Counted from the stretch's first letter, positions 1-11,601 are shown. The stretch is 64,000 nt of DNA from Diplodia intermedia (GCA_021495925.1 JAKEKT010000065.1:62001-126000), one strand, 5' to 3'. Program-made: numbers and translations. The notes: a model not told the origin generated them from the letters alone.

Positions 1-95
1 AGGAGGCGGAGCTGAAAAACTGGGCGGATCTGAGAGAGTATCAGCTCAAGATCGCGCAGGCCGGTGGTGCGTTGTCGCTGCAGGGCAACCCCTGA
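1..95 (+). CDS. 3' end of an unidentified protein-coding gene (partial)
   Basis: An open frame enters from the left edge (codons starting at base 3) and stops with TGA at 93-95. It encodes about 30 residues, a charged helix-like stretch followed by a tail ending in GNP. No family can be named from so short a tail. The reading frame is open from the edge and the base composition is coding-like, but the assignment rests only on that. Confidence 0.4.
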   Translation, partial: EAELKNWADLREYQLKIAQAGGALSLQGNP

Positions 96-1221
96 AGAGT
101 GGGGAAATCCGGATCACGCCTTCTCTCACAAGACCTCATTTTGGCGCTGGTGTTTTGTTTTCTTCCTTTCCAAAAACTTCGGCCTTTTTCTTTGTTTGAC
201 GGACTTCACGCCATTCGCGCTTCTCATGCGCCGCCATCAGAGCCCTGCATCGGAAGTCCGGTGCACGCAGGGTGGCGTCATTGTTCCGCTGCTGGGATCG
301 TTGTCTTCATTGGCAGGATTGGGTCGAGAGAGTGAGAATCTTCTCGTCGTCTCGCCTGTTGTTCAAAAGCTAAAAGAGTACGTTGCGCGTGCGACACATG
401 GACCCGGCTTGCAAAATTTAGCTGCGCGGCTATCATGATGCTCAGGAAGGGAGGGAGGGGAAACAGGATGAGAGAAAGGCAAAGGGGAGAGATCAGACAG
501 GCCAATGAAAAGGGGAGGTGAAGATGTTAGGGATCAAAACCGGGACTGTGGTGGGGAATGGGATTACTACCACCACTACTACTATGATGTAGGATAGAGA
601 TTGCTTCATCAAGTCGGTCTGGCAAATCAAGGAGCCCGGTCTGTAGGTGGACGATTTCGAAGGCTTTTTTTCTTCTTTTCCCCCCAACTGGGTTTGCTCG
701 TGCTCATGTGAATTTGTCAGAGTCAGCTATGCAGGGTTTGTTGCCCGTCTTTACATACAAGAGTTGGGTACTTCTTTCGCCCAGAAAGCATTGCCGCAGA
801 AATGATGGTGGATGCTAGTATGTACGGCAACGCTCGCAGACCAACCGCGCAGCTTTTGCCCTTGCCCTTGCCGCACCACCACCGGCCGCGGAAGATCGCC
901 GCAAGCTTTCTCGACTTCCCCGAACATTTTCCCGCCCGCGAACCACCACTCACCCACCCTCGACGCTGCTTGCTCAAGCCACCACACCCGGAGCCTCTCC
1001 ACCACCTCCGGTGCCAGAGCATCAATTGCCTCCCTCCCACGGTCATCTCCGCCCCCCACATCACACGCAACCCGCAGCAGCAGCGGCGTAGAAGCCCCAT
1101 CCATATATCGAAACCGCCAATCGCGCGACACCGAGCCGGAGCGCAACGAAGGAGGGTGTTATTCTAAAAGAGAAGGATTTCCGAACACGCGGCACAACGA
1201 CACGACACGACAGAGCACGCA
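96..1221. other. Intergenic region upstream of the L11 gene
   Basis: About 1.1 kb without a supportable gene. It holds the 3' flank of the partial left-edge gene and the promoter and leader of the mitochondrial L11 gene. Open frames of 60-150 codons occur on both strands but are overlapping, low-complexity and mutually exclusive. I see no tRNA-like B box. Confidence 0.5.
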
Positions 1222-2050
1222 ATGGCGAAGAGGGCGATACAGAAGGACCAGATCGTCAAGCTGATCGTGGGCGCGGGCCAGGCCAGCCCGTCGCCGCCCG
1301 TGGGTCCGGCGCTGGGAAGTAAGGGTGTGAAGAGTATGGATTTCTGCAAGGTACGTGTAGTGTGAAGAGGAGACTGTGCGTGCAGGTGTGAGTAGGGAAG
1401 GCGTTTTCGGGTTGGCGTGCGGAGGAGGGGGAGCGCGCCTTTCTCTCTGCCGGCTTCCGCTGTCTCTTCCTCTCCATCCTCTCTTGTTTCCTTCCCCGCT
1501 CCGATTGTTCCCGTGCCGTAAGCCGGTCAGAAGGGAACCTCGTGGGGTGTTCCACCCGTCTTTTTTTCCCTTTCCCTTTCCCGCTCCATCCATCCACAAC
1601 CTCACCCACAAAAACCCCCTAACCAAACGCACACAGGAATTCAACGCCCGCACCGCGCACTACAACCCGGGCACGCCCATCCCCGCGCGCGTCACCGTCC
1701 GGCCGGACCGCTCCTTCCACTTCGAGCTGCGCACGCCGCCGACGGCGGCGCTGCTCATGGCGGCGGCCGGCGTCAAGCCGGGCAAGGGCGGCCGCCCGCG
1801 CGGCGCGGGCAACACGGCGGGCCCGCGCGCCAACGCCGAGGGCGCCGCCGGCCGCGCCGGCTCGGGCAAGAACACCGAGGTGCGCGGCAACTCCGCCACC
1901 GGCACCGTCGGCTCCGTCTCCCTCAAGCACGTCTACGAGATCGCCCGCATCAAGCACGCCGAGAGCCGTCTGAGCGGCCTGGCGCTTGAGGCGATTGTTA
2001 AGAGCGTTGTTGCGCAGGCTGGGAGTATGGGTGTTGTTGTTGTGCCGTAG
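1222..2050 (+). CDS. MRPL19: Mitochondrial large-subunit ribosomal protein uL11m
   Basis: Structural protein of the mitochondrial ribosome large subunit, at the GTPase-associated centre. Two exons: 1222-1350 and 1637-2050, joined in phase 0 at a GTACGT donor and ACACAG acceptor, giving 180 residues. The N-terminal domain carries the hallmark run GAGQASPSPPVGPALG (residues about 17-32), and the first residues of exon 2 continue DFCK with EFNAR, exactly as in bacterial and mitochondrial L11. The C-terminal rRNA-binding domain has the family pattern TGTVGSVSLKHVYEIARIK. The ATG at 1222 gives MAKRAIQKDQIVKLIVGAG, matching the usual start; a cleavable presequence is not obvious. The 286-nt intron is long for this locus and very pyrimidine-rich. 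The extreme G/C third-position bias of exon 2 is notable. Identification is secure. Confidence 0.95.
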
Positions 2051-3027
2051 CGTAGCGGCGGGTTTTTTTGTCTCCTCCCCTCCCCCTTTTTCTTTTTTTT
2101 TTCTAACGCGGAGAGGTGATGGAGCGGCGGAAAAGCGGAAAAGTTCGGTCTCTGGAAGTGGGAGAGGGGGTTGGGGGGTATCGCATTGCTAGGGAGAGAG
2201 AGAGAGAGGGGGGGGGGGGGGGGGGGATGGATGGGCCCGGCTGAGAGAGGCTCTACTGGAGGAGGAGATTGCTCCCACCACCACCGCCGCCGCCGGTTTG
2301 GTTGGGGATGGACAGCTGTGGTGATGGTAGATATCTGGCAACAGCCTGCTCGGGGCTTGCTGGTGGAGAGAGACAAAAGAGTGCTGAGTGCCAAGGCCAT
2401 TTCAAAGAGCTTCAGAATATTGTATCGCGGTAGAGGAGTGAGTCTACGGTGGAAGGCTTTGGTTTTGCTACACCAACTCAAGAGGGGGAGGGGGGGATTT
2501 GTTCTTATCAGGCCTTCAAGATTCCCCCCGTCAGAAACAACGGCGGCGGAACATTGCACAAGGTGCAACATTTGTAAGAATACCAATACCATGTATATTC
2601 ATCATTCACCTCGCAATTGAAGTTCCACTCTTGGGGAGGGATGAAAGGGGAGATGCAATCATAGCGCCTCGCACAACATGCATTTATCTTTTTTTCTTTC
2701 CCTCTGGTGATACATTAAAGCACGTCACTTAGGTCTATAAGATGAGTTGAAAAACGTCATACCGTTCCAGAAAAAAAAGAGGACACCCGCGCCCATCCAT
2801 CATGATCGGATTTTTCAAAGTGTATCCGGAATACTTCCTTCATCTCGTAGTCTCTCATCCTACATAGCTAAATGAGCCATGGCATTCTGCCCTTCTCAAC
2901 CATGCAATGAACTTTATCTCCATCCCCACAATGGCATTCCTTCTTTCTTGCCGCTCTCCCTCTCCCAAAAGTACGTACGATTGGTTTTGTGTGATGACGG
3001 GGGCAACACCAAAACAGGCAAAAACAC
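2051..3027. other. Convergent intergenic region between L11 and RPN12
   Basis: Nearly 1 kb holding the 3' flanks of two convergent genes. It contains a (GA)n stretch at about 2192-2207 running into an uninterrupted G tract at 2208-2226. No credible gene is seen. Confidence 0.5.
2192..2226. repeat. (GA)n plus poly-G tract
   Basis: A purine-only simple repeat: alternating GA followed by 19 consecutive G residues (2208-2226), shortly after the L11 stop codon. Such a tract is prone to length error in sequencing and to polymerase slippage. Confidence 0.85.
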
Positions 3028-3958
3028 TCAGACAATCGTCTCCAGCTCCCTCGCGTACCCGAGCGTGTTTTGGATGACCTGGCCGCTCAGCTGCATGACG
3101 TCCTTCTCCTGGCTCAACGTCTCCTGCTCCTGCTGGGGGAAGTAGATGCGGCCGTCCTTGCCGAACCAGCCACGGCTCTTGGCGAACTCGATGACGGCGC
3201 CCTCGCTGTCGAGGAAGAGGAGGGACTTGGCGTCCGTGATGGGGATGGAGGGGTAGGCCTTTTCGCTGCAGGAGGCGATCTCATTGCGGATGGTGGCGAC
3301 GAGGACCTACAAGGCGGGGGGAAGACGAAAAAAGTCAGCTCGCACATCAAAAGCTACGAGAGTACGCCTTGTCCGGTAAGGCGTCGAAGGAAGGGGGAGG
3401 ATTGCTTACGTTGGAGAAGACGCTGAACTCTTCGCTCGGCACCCGCTCGCTCTTGGTCTCGCCCCAGACACGGTCGTAGCTGCCCTCCATCAACGCCTGC
3501 TCCAGCCGGACGGGGTACTGGATGAACTGGTCGTCCTCCAGGCTCGACGCGGAGCCGGCGGCGCTCTGCGACACCTCGAGGCTCTCGAGCAGGGTGTGGA
3601 AGCCGGCGTAGTCGCCCTGGCTCAGCAGCAGCAGCAGGTACAGGCCGGTGATCTTGCTGGCGCCGCTGCCGCGGCAGGGCAGCAGGCGCTCGGGCAGCTG
3701 GTAGAAGGGCTGCAGCGAGTGGAAGTAGCGGGTGAAGCCGTCCGGGTCCTGCTGCTTGATGCTGAGCAGGGCGCCCAGCTCGAGGATCTCGCGCGCGGCC
3801 AGCAGGTGGGCGGGCGGCGTCGAGGGCGAGGGCAGCAGCGCGTTGTGCTTGAGCAGCGTCACCTTGGCGCGCGAGAGGAGCGGCGTCGCCGACGAGGGGT
3901 TGCTGCGCAGGGCGGTCTGCAGCTGCTGCGTTATGGTCTGGAGCTCCTTGTCTGCCAT
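3028..3958 (-). CDS. RPN12: 26S proteasome regulatory subunit RPN12 (PSMD8 family)
   Basis: Non-ATPase subunit of the 19S regulatory particle lid. Two exons on the minus strand: 3958-3410 and 3306-3028, joined in phase 0 (GTAAGC donor, TTGTAG acceptor), giving 275 residues, the usual length (yeast 274). The protein is all-helical with the CSN8/PSMD8 signature: ILELGALLSIKQQDPDGFTRYFHSLQPFY-like register in the first half, LEDDQFIQYPVRLEQALMEGSYDRVW in the middle, and the winged-helix C terminus ending in a conserved acidic YARELETIV tail. The ATG at 3958 gives MADKELQT; the frame stays open far upstream, but that part is Pro/Ser/Gln-rich leader without conservation, so I start at this ATG. 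Identification is secure; symbol by homology to yeast. Confidence 0.95.
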
Positions 3959-5687
3959 GGTGGTTGTGGAGGAGGGCGGTTGCGGTTGCGGCTGCGGTGC
4001 TGCTGAGGACGAGGGTTCAGGCTGCGGCGGGCGTGCAGCGGGCGGTGGCGAGGATTGGGATGATGCGGAGGCGGCGGATGGATGCTGGGACTGGGATGGA
4101 GATGGAGCAGCGGGTGTCGCGGGCGTGAGCGGTGGTTGATGGTCCGGCGGAAGTTGGGGACGGCGTTGGCGGTGATGGTGCTGGTGCTGGTGAGCTCCGG
4201 GTGCTGGCGCTGCGCTCGGAGCTTGGGGCGATCTGGCGCCGGGGTTCAGCCGGGCTGATACGTCAGGCACCGCAAAGCTCCGGTCCCAGCCCGCACACAC
4301 GGGCTGCTCAAACACGCGCGGGAAGCTGAAGTAGGGACGGTTCATGCTGGGCGGGTGCAGAGCTGTGTGCAAGCCAAACAGTCCGAAAGAGGGCTCTATA
4401 AAGCCAGCGGCTGACACGGAGCAGCAGAGCAATGGAACCACGCACATGGGGGCCGGCCCGCGCGAGGCGACGAGCCAGATGACCACGCTCTTCAAGTAGC
4501 ACGCGCGCACGCCTGGAGGTGGCTGGTCGTGTTTCGTTTCTGGATCCAGTGCTGCCAGTTACACGGCCGCATAGCTTTGCCGCAACTAACGCAGCCGCAT
4601 CCGCGCTATCTCGCCAGCAAACTTGGAGCCGTTTTGATCTCACCACCGCGCCTGCAGCGCCTAGCTCATTCGATCTATCCGACGCCGCAACAGCTAGGGA
4701 AGCTGCGCACTTGCATGTGCAACCCCTCCCAGCCTGCAGCCGCTGTCCACGGTTGGCCGCAAAAGAAACGGGCCTTCCAGGATCTGCCTTGCCAAAAACA
4801 CCGCGCCACACATACTTACGTAGGTTGTTGGATCTGGTGCCTGGATGTACCGTGAACGTCCGGATCCACATCAGCTACTCACAAAGGAAGAAGGGCATCC
4901 GTCCGAGGACATAAGGGCTGAAGTCTTATGTAATCTGCTGTGCCTGCTCGATCAGGCATGCTGCCGCAGTTCCCATGTGCAACCGTCCCCACAAAACCGT
5001 CACGTCCCACATGTCTACTTATCACAGGCCGCCCAACTATCGACTATTTCCGCCGTTGCTTACCCGCCACGATGCCGCATTCAAGTGCCATGGAAAGCCG
5101 TTGGGAATGGTAACCCATCTTCCATTTTCAATCGGGGAAGTGATGGTTACACCACGATGCTTCTATTTGACCTCCGTTCTCGTCTTTCCCCCCCACATGT
5201 AAGCCCCTAGTCCGAAATCTCTTGGATATCCACTGGCCTATTGGGCTTGTACACAGCTTTCGGTGACCTGAACAGCACATATCCGCACGTATCCAGGCAG
5301 TGGAGAGTGAACTTCACCCAACAACGAGCGAAGCAGTCCGCAGGAACCCCGCAGGAATGCTTGCGAGTATCAGCTCAGACTTGGTGCATAGGATACTTTA
5401 CCTCTAGCAAGATACGGTCATCTAAAGAAGGAACTAGTAACGCGCTCCTGCAAGCATCCGCCAGAGGCGCAAAGGGAGCTAGCTCCAACTGTAGTAAATA
5501 TATCTAGAAGCAAATTCCATGGTCTACAAAAGATATCATTCATCCACCGATGTACGGGCTCTGCTCTACTCCGATCCCAGCAGAAAATATCGCCCATGTT
5601 CTTTTTTATCGAAACCAACCACGAGTCCGTCCGTTCCCACCGTCACCGTCACCGTCGCCGTCATCCAGTCTGCACCAACCAACCAAC
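3959..5687. other. Intergenic region between the RPN12 promoter and the deoA 3' end
   Basis: About 1.7 kb. The RPN12-proximal 500 bases remain open in the RPN12 frame and are Pro/Gln/Ser-coding, probably 5' leader. The rest (about 4500-5690) has only short overlapping frames and I see no gene, tRNA or mobile-element end. Confidence 0.45.
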
Positions 5688-7010
5688 CTACAACCTCATA
5701 AGCACCGCCTCCCTCTCCTCCTTCGCCGCTGCCCCGATCCTATACGCCGCCTTCAACGCCGTCGCCGCGTCCTCCGCCTGCCGCTCGTCCCGCGCGTGCA
5801 CGACGCCGATCGCGTGCGTCGCGTCCGCCTTCTCGCCGGGGAACGCCAACTGGGTGAACCCCACGGCGGGATCGACGTCGTCCTGCGGCCGGCGCCTGCC
5901 GCCTCCCAGCGCCACGACGGCCAGGCCGACGGAGCGGGTGTCGACGTCCTCGACGACGCCCTCCTTGTCCGCGAAGACCTGCTTCACGACGGGCGCGCGC
6001 GGCAGGTGCTTCTCGGGCGCGTCCATGAAGCCGGCGGGCCCGCCCAGCGCCTCGACCATGCGGCCGAAGCGGGCGGCCGCCTCGCCGCTCTCCCACGCGC
6101 GGAGCAGCTTCTCGCGCGCCTCGTCGCGCGTCGCCGCGATGCCCGCCTCGACCAGCGTCTCCTCGGCGAGCGCGAGGGTGATTTCCCACAGACGGGCGCT
6201 GCGCACCTCGCCCTTGAGCAGCGCGACGGCCTCCTCGACCTCGACGGCGTTGCCGGCGCTGCGGGCGAGCGGCGCGCTCATGTCGGTGATGAGCGCGCGC
6301 GTGCGCGTGCCCGCGCCGTTGGCCACGGCGACGATGCTGGCCGCCAGCTCCTGCGCCTGCTCCGTCCGGGCCATGAAGGCGCCGTTGCCCGTCTTGACGT
6401 CCATGACCAGCACGTCCAGCCCCGCCGCCAGCTTCTTGCCCAGGATGCTGGCCGTGATGAGGTCGACGCTCTCGACCGTGGCCGTCACGTCGCGGATGCC
6501 GTACAGCGTCTTGTCCGCGGGCGCGAGGTCGGCCGTCTGCCCGATGATGCAGCAGCCCACGTCGGCCGTGACGCGCCGGAACACGTCGGGCGCCGGCGTC
6601 GCCACGTAGCCCGGGATGCTCTCGAGCTTGTCCAGCGTGCCGCCCGTGTGGCCCAGCCCGCGGCCGCTGATCATCGGCACGTAGCAGCCCGTCGCCGCCA
6701 GCAGCGGCGCCAGCGGCAGCGAGATGAAGTCGCCCACGCCGCCCGTGCTGTGCTTGTCGACGACCGGGCCCGGCACCAGCTCCTTCGGCCACGACAGCAC
6801 CTGGCCCGAGTCGCGCACCGCCGACGTGAAGGCGATGCGCTCCTCCAGCGTCATGCCCTTCATGTACACGGCCATGGCGAAGGCGGCGATCTGGCCCTCG
6901 GAGAGCGTCTTGGATGTGATGCCCGCGACGAAACGCTGGATGTCGGTCGTGCTGAGGGCCAGGCCGTCGCGCTTGCGGCGGATCACTTCTTGCGGGAGCC
7001 AGGCGTCCAT
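5688..7010 (-). CDS. deoA: Thymidine phosphorylase, bacterial DeoA type
   Basis: Catalyses reversible phosphorolysis of thymidine to thymine and 2-deoxyribose-1-phosphate (pyrimidine nucleoside salvage/catabolism). A single intronless frame of 440 codons from the ATG at 7010, the same length as E. coli DeoA. The family signature SGRGLGHTGGTLDKLE lies at residues 115-130; KHSTGGVGD (86-94) is the phosphate-binding loop; Arg173, Ser188 and Lys192 stand where the substrate-binding residues of the bacterial enzyme lie. Order is N-terminal helical domain, alpha/beta phosphate domain, and C-terminal PYNP domain with GGGRR. The frame extends 5 codons upstream only through a GTG, so the first ATG is used. 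Third positions are overwhelmingly G or C. No other deo, cdd or nucleoside transporter gene is adjacent. Clear bacterial-type similarity and lack of introns suggest horizontal acquisition; family assignment is secure, the transfer is inference. Confidence 0.95.
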   Translation of the reverse strand: MDAWLPQEVIRRKRDGLALSTTDIQRFVAGITSKTLSEGQIAAFAMAVYMKGMTLEERIAFTSAVRDSGQVLSWPKELVPGPVVDKHSTGGVGDFISLPLAPLLAATGCYVPMISGRGLGHTGGTLDKLESIPGYVATPAPDVFRRVTADVGCCIIGQTADLAPADKTLYGIRDVTATVESVDLITASILGKKLAAGLDVLVMDVKTGNGAFMARTEQAQELAASIVAVANGAGTRTRALITDMSAPLARSAGNAVEVEEAVALLKGEVRSARLWEITLALAEETLVEAGIAATRDEAREKLLRAWESGEAAARFGRMVEALGGPAGFMDAPEKHLPRAPVVKQVFADKEGVVEDVDTRSVGLAVVALGGGRRRPQDDVDPAVGFTQLAFPGEKADATHAIGVVHARDERQAEDAATALKAAYRIGAAAKEEREAVLMRL

Positions 7011-7737
7011 GGTTGGCGTTGTCACGGTAAGGGTGGTGCGTGTCGTGTGTTTGTTTCAAGCAGGAGCGGCGAATGGTGAGGTGGAATTGGTGGTAATTGC
7101 TGCTCGGTGTCGAGATTGGAGGGGTTTAGGTGAGGGGATGTGGAGCAGCGGGGGAATGGAAGAAAAGGAGACGGGTGTGGGTGATGTGGAGCGTGGGCGT
7201 GTGCTCCGTTTTCTAGGACTCCGTATAACTAGGTTGAACGAGGTGGCCTGAGATTGCTGCGTTTGTTTACCGCCCAGGTCAGCTTGCATGTGCGCCATGG
7301 GGGACAGCTCGCCGACGCAGCGAAAGGCGACGGGCGGCGGGCGGCGGGCAGCTCTTACCGCGAGTATTGTGGACGCTGTTTCACCTGCAGCTGCACCCCG
7401 TGTTGCAGAGTACGGCCGTCACTGGCCATTGGGAGCGGTGGCAGCGGCATTGCCTTATGTACGGATTACGTCGTCGTCGTATCGCAGCGGAGGGCGCCGG
7501 GGCCGTGCGCTGTGCCCCGCGGCGGGGATCCTGTGCGGATCATCTTCGGCGCCGCCAGCTGCTGGAAGAGGAAGTAGATGATAGTAGCATGCAAAACGAG
7601 ATTGGACTCGAGCTTCGATTCTGAAAACGCCAAACCCCCTCCAAAACTCCAATTGGTATACCGCCATCCAACCTCCATACACCGGCGCCATGCCCAGATT
7701 GATAGATACACGAGTCATCCCCTCCACTCGTTATCGG
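7011..7737. other. Intergenic region, deoA promoter side and BUB1 3' flank
   Basis: About 0.7 kb. It must carry the deoA promoter and leader (minus strand, immediately beyond 7010) and the BUB1 terminator. No additional gene is supportable; several overlapping 60-110 codon frames look random. Confidence 0.45.
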
Positions 7738-10700
7738 TTAGTAACTCTGCCTCCCCTTCTTCCCGCCGACTCTCTCCTCCATTCTTCTCACCAGCCCCTT
7801 CAATCCCACTCCCCTCTCGCAGTTAGCCTCCAGCCATTTCTCCATCCCCTCCCTACACCTCTTCATCCCCCTGAGCACCGGCAGCCTCTGTCCTTCCTCC
7901 TGCTCCACCCACTTGGTCGGGTTGAGCAGCAGGTCGAACAGCTCGCCCCACAGCTCCGTCTGCCAGTACCTCTTGAAGTTTTCCCGCAGTCGGTAAGTCT
8001 TGGTCGCGCCCGCTCCCAGCACCGCGCCCCGCTCCGCCACCGTCTCGATGTATTTGCCAAACAGCAGCGAGTGGATCGTGGCCGCGAGCCCGTGGTAGTC
8101 GACCTGGAACGTCCATGGCCGCATCTCGCGCATCTCGGCGCAGTCGGCCTCCGTCGTCTTCCAGTCGGCGACGAACTGCACGTCCGGCTTGAACGCCCGC
8201 ATGTCGATGCCACGCCCGAGGTCGATGAGCGAGATGCCCTTGCGCGACCATCCGCCCGACCCGTCTGCGCTGTACTGCGATGACCACTGCCCGTCCGGGA
8301 GCGGCGTGTCCAGCCGGGCGAGGACGTTGTCTGCCTTGAGATCGCCGTGGATGATGCCCTTGGCGTGCAGCGCCTCGACCGTGCGTAGCAGTTCAATGGA
8401 GAAGAACATGGCGAGCTGCTCGTCCATGACGCCAGCGCCGCCGGTGGTCACCTCAGCGCGGGCGACGTTGACGAGATCCAAGAGAGTACCTTGGTCGCGG
8501 TACTCGAGAACCAGATAACACTCGTCGCGGAACATGCGCATCTCGTAGGCGTGGATGATGGACTCAGCGGCCCGGGACACGCCCATACGGCGGTGCGCCT
8601 GACGGATGATGTAGAACTCCCAGGCCGAGGGCGGATCTTCCATCTTGATGGCTTCAAGCGGCTTACGCGTGACAGCGCCGAATGCGCCCTTGCCCATCTG
8701 TGCTGGGCCTTCATCTTCATCGACGTCCATTCCGATGGTCTTGCTTTCAGCAAGGTATACGGGAGCGAATGCACCTTCGCCGAGCTGACGCTTGATTGTG
8801 TATTCCCGGTCGCCGCCATCGAAGTAGATGGTTGGAGGGACAAAGCTGCTTCCAGTCTTTTCACCACCGCTCTTCGCTTTGGCTATGGCCTTGGTGAACT
8901 TCTTGATCTCCGCGTGGCGACCGTAAGAGCGGTCAATATCGGCATGGTATCCGTCGTAACTCGAAACCGGCGGGTGAACGTTCTCCAAGATCGTCTGGCG
9001 GATCTGCTCATCTACCGGATTGCACTGCTTATCCTGGATGATGGGCCCTTTAGGCAAGACGTCCTTGGTCTCCTGTAGACCAGCTGATTTGGAAATACCT
9101 AGGGGGGCAGGCTTAGACTTCGAATCCTTAGGCTTCGGCAGAGCGGGCTGCGCCATTCTGCCCCCGTTCTCTTTTAGGGCTTCTTCCAAAATCTCGTTGA
9201 ACGATCCGCTCAGGTCTTCCGTCTCATCCTCCAGGATGGTGGGTGTCTTGCCTCCGGACTGACGGCTGGGTGTCTTTGCGTTGAAGAAGTCCTTCTGCTC
9301 TGCCAACACTGTCGCGGCACCGATAGAGGACTCGGTCTTTTCAGCGATGGGAGTCATGAATGGCAGGCGATTGTTAGCCATTTGTACCTGGTCGCGATAA
9401 GTCCGTCTAGGAACCTCCACGTCCTCTGGCGGGACAGGAACATAGCGGGTTGGCAAAGCAGCGGGCTTATGTTCAGGAGAAGTCGGCGTGTGGAGATCCT
9501 CTGGTTCCTGTGAGCCTCCATACCCTTCATCGTCATGGGCTTCTGTCGTAGATCTTCCACTGGCCTCGTCCTCGCTCTCACCTTCTTCTGACCCACTTGC
9601 TTCAGACTCCTCGTCTCTTGGTACAAGCCTGCTCTCCGTGAACTCTGACCATGCGCTCGCACGGCTGGCATTGGTATCGTCGTCATCGTCCATCGCACTC
9701 TTGACCGTGAAGTCTCCTTGAGTCGTCTCGTCCCCGTACTCACTCTCCGTGCCGGACATCCTACCAGTGCAAGTACTCTCTCCCCCGCTGGTGTAGGTGT
9801 CATCGTCATCGCTTTCTTCCTCGCTTTCTTCCTCTTCAGACTCTTCTTTTGTTTCCTTGAGAGGCTGATTGAAAATGCCGTAAATCTCATCCATGGCTTC
9901 TTTGGTGTTGATCGTCATCGTGGGCTCCGCGGTCTTCTTTCTTCTGACTGGTTTATGGCCCGTTGGAGAGCCAAGGTTTGCGCGTACTGCTAATATCAGC
10001 ATAAAGCATTCCGACCAGTGTAAAGCTCAACTTACTGGTCTGCGTCTCGTTTTGAACTTCCATAACCTTGATTTTCCTCGTCCTATTCGCACGCTCCTCC
10101 TTGCGCTGCTTCTTCAACATCTTGGCCCTCTGGATTTCCTCTTGTGACGGTGGCGCGTTCTCATCGTTGACGTCGTTAAGCGCGACGCTCTGCTGCAGAC
10201 TTTTGGCGAGCATGGCAGCTGGATCCTTCATCGGGGACTGCTGCGGATCTTTCGGTTTCAGTACGTTCCTCTCCTTCTGCTCCTTTCTAGCCCGTTCTTG
10301 CTTCCGCTTCTCCGCGTCTTGGCGGTTGATCGCTTTCCAGTCGTACTGCATCCATCCTCTGTGTCTCGCTCGGAGCTCCTCGAAACAGAACTCCGCAGCC
10401 ATCGGGTCGTCTGCATTCGGGTACACAGCCTCTAGGTTCACGAAGACACGTTCGATCTTTCCCGTTCGCATGTTCACAGTCTGCTGAGCTTCACGCATGG
10501 CGCTGTTCTCGGCAGAAAGAGATTCGGATAAGGACTGCATACACATAACAGAGCGTAAAAGCACGCCGTCCAAAATTAGTCCTGGTCTTCGTAAATATTT
10601 CGGAAGAGAAATCGGGGAAATAAGCGGGGAGGCATCTCAGTGCGAAAACTTACCTGATCCTTGAATATCATCAGCTTCTCCGCACCCACGTTCCTCTTGC

Positions 10701-11601
10701 CTCCGTTCAACTTCTGTCCCGCCCAAGCTTGAGCTTCCTGCTTGTTCTCCTTCTTGCGCTCCGCCATTGTCTGGATTGACTCGCCTTTCCTGGCAGTACC
10801 TCCCAGGACAGACTGCTTGGGCTCCTCCGTATCGGCGAAGATGGCCATTTTGGCCTTCTTCTTGGGCGCAGCTCCAGATGGGCCACCTTGAGGGTTGGGC
10901 GAGCCAGTAGCATCGCCCTTGTCTGCCAGCGCCGCCCTGACGACAGGAAGAGCGGGGCTCGACGGACCGTTGTTATCCTGATCGTGAGCCTCCATGCGCT
11001 GCTGGAACTCGCCGTACTTGCGCAGCAGGCGAGCGCTTGGGTGTGCTTCCTTGTCGACGCCCATTGAGAATACCTCCTCTGCCTGGTTCCAACGTCCCTG
11101 CGTCTCCAAGTATGCTGCGAACTCCTCGTAGAAAAGCGCGAGGCCGTCGCCAATGTTGTGGCGAGCCAAGAAGGCGAATGTCTGCCTCGGCTCATCGGAA
11201 AAAAGCTTGATATAGTTGAGCCAGAGCTTGAGGTAACGCGGGTCGTTTTTGTAGTGTGGCGATTTGAGGAACGCTTTGGTCGCCCTCTCGAGCAGCGGCA
11301 GCAGCTGTGATTGTTGGGAAGTAGGGTTGGGATATGTGTCGAACGTCCACTTCACGTAGCGGTCGTAGACATCGAGTGGGTCGTCGGACTCGTCAATAGT
11401 CTCGAGCTCTTGTTCGAATTCTTGCCGCTTGACGTTGTTGATCTTCTCTTGATCTGAGGGGATAGGCTTCAATGCGTTGTCGACATTCTTGGGCGAAAGA
11501 ACAGCTGCGAGTGCTCTTGCTGACCGACCGCCTTGAACGCGCTGGATGTTTTCCTTGTGAGGCTCTATTTCGTCGAAGTTGATGAGGTCGTCGGCCGCCA
11601 T
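7738..11601 (-). CDS. BUB1: Spindle assembly checkpoint kinase BUB1
   Basis: Kinetochore kinase that recruits Mad1 and shugoshin and delays anaphase. Three exons on the minus strand: 11601-10654, 10534-10036 and 9989-7738, giving about 1232 residues. The N-terminal Mad3/BUB1 TPR region occupies residues about 50-220 (DPLDVYDRYVKWTFDTYP start), preceded by a KEN box at 16-18. The second exon has GKIERVFVNLEAVYP, a conserved fungal BUB1 block. A GLEBS Bub3-binding motif (TINTKEAMDEIYGIFNQPL) lies at about 507-526. An acidic linker follows, then the kinase domain from about 877 to the end: GEGAFAPVY loop, catalytic Lys about 931, HGDLKADN at about 1030-1037 and DLG at about 1072 replacing DFG. 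HGD in place of HRD is normal for BUB1. The third exon acceptor is a TAGCAG (NAGNAG) site. Identification is secure; splice choices are by eye. Confidence 0.95.

Noticed and set aside
3959..4510. Extension of RPN12 by about 180 residues upstream
   Set aside because: The extension is Pro/Gln/Ser-rich without similarity to RPN12, and the ATG at 3958 gives the usual 275-residue protein.
5550..7079. A 509-codon plus-strand open frame antisense to deoA
   Set aside because: It arises from strong G/C third-position bias of the real minus-strand gene; the translation is Arg/Ala/His-rich and lacks any domain.
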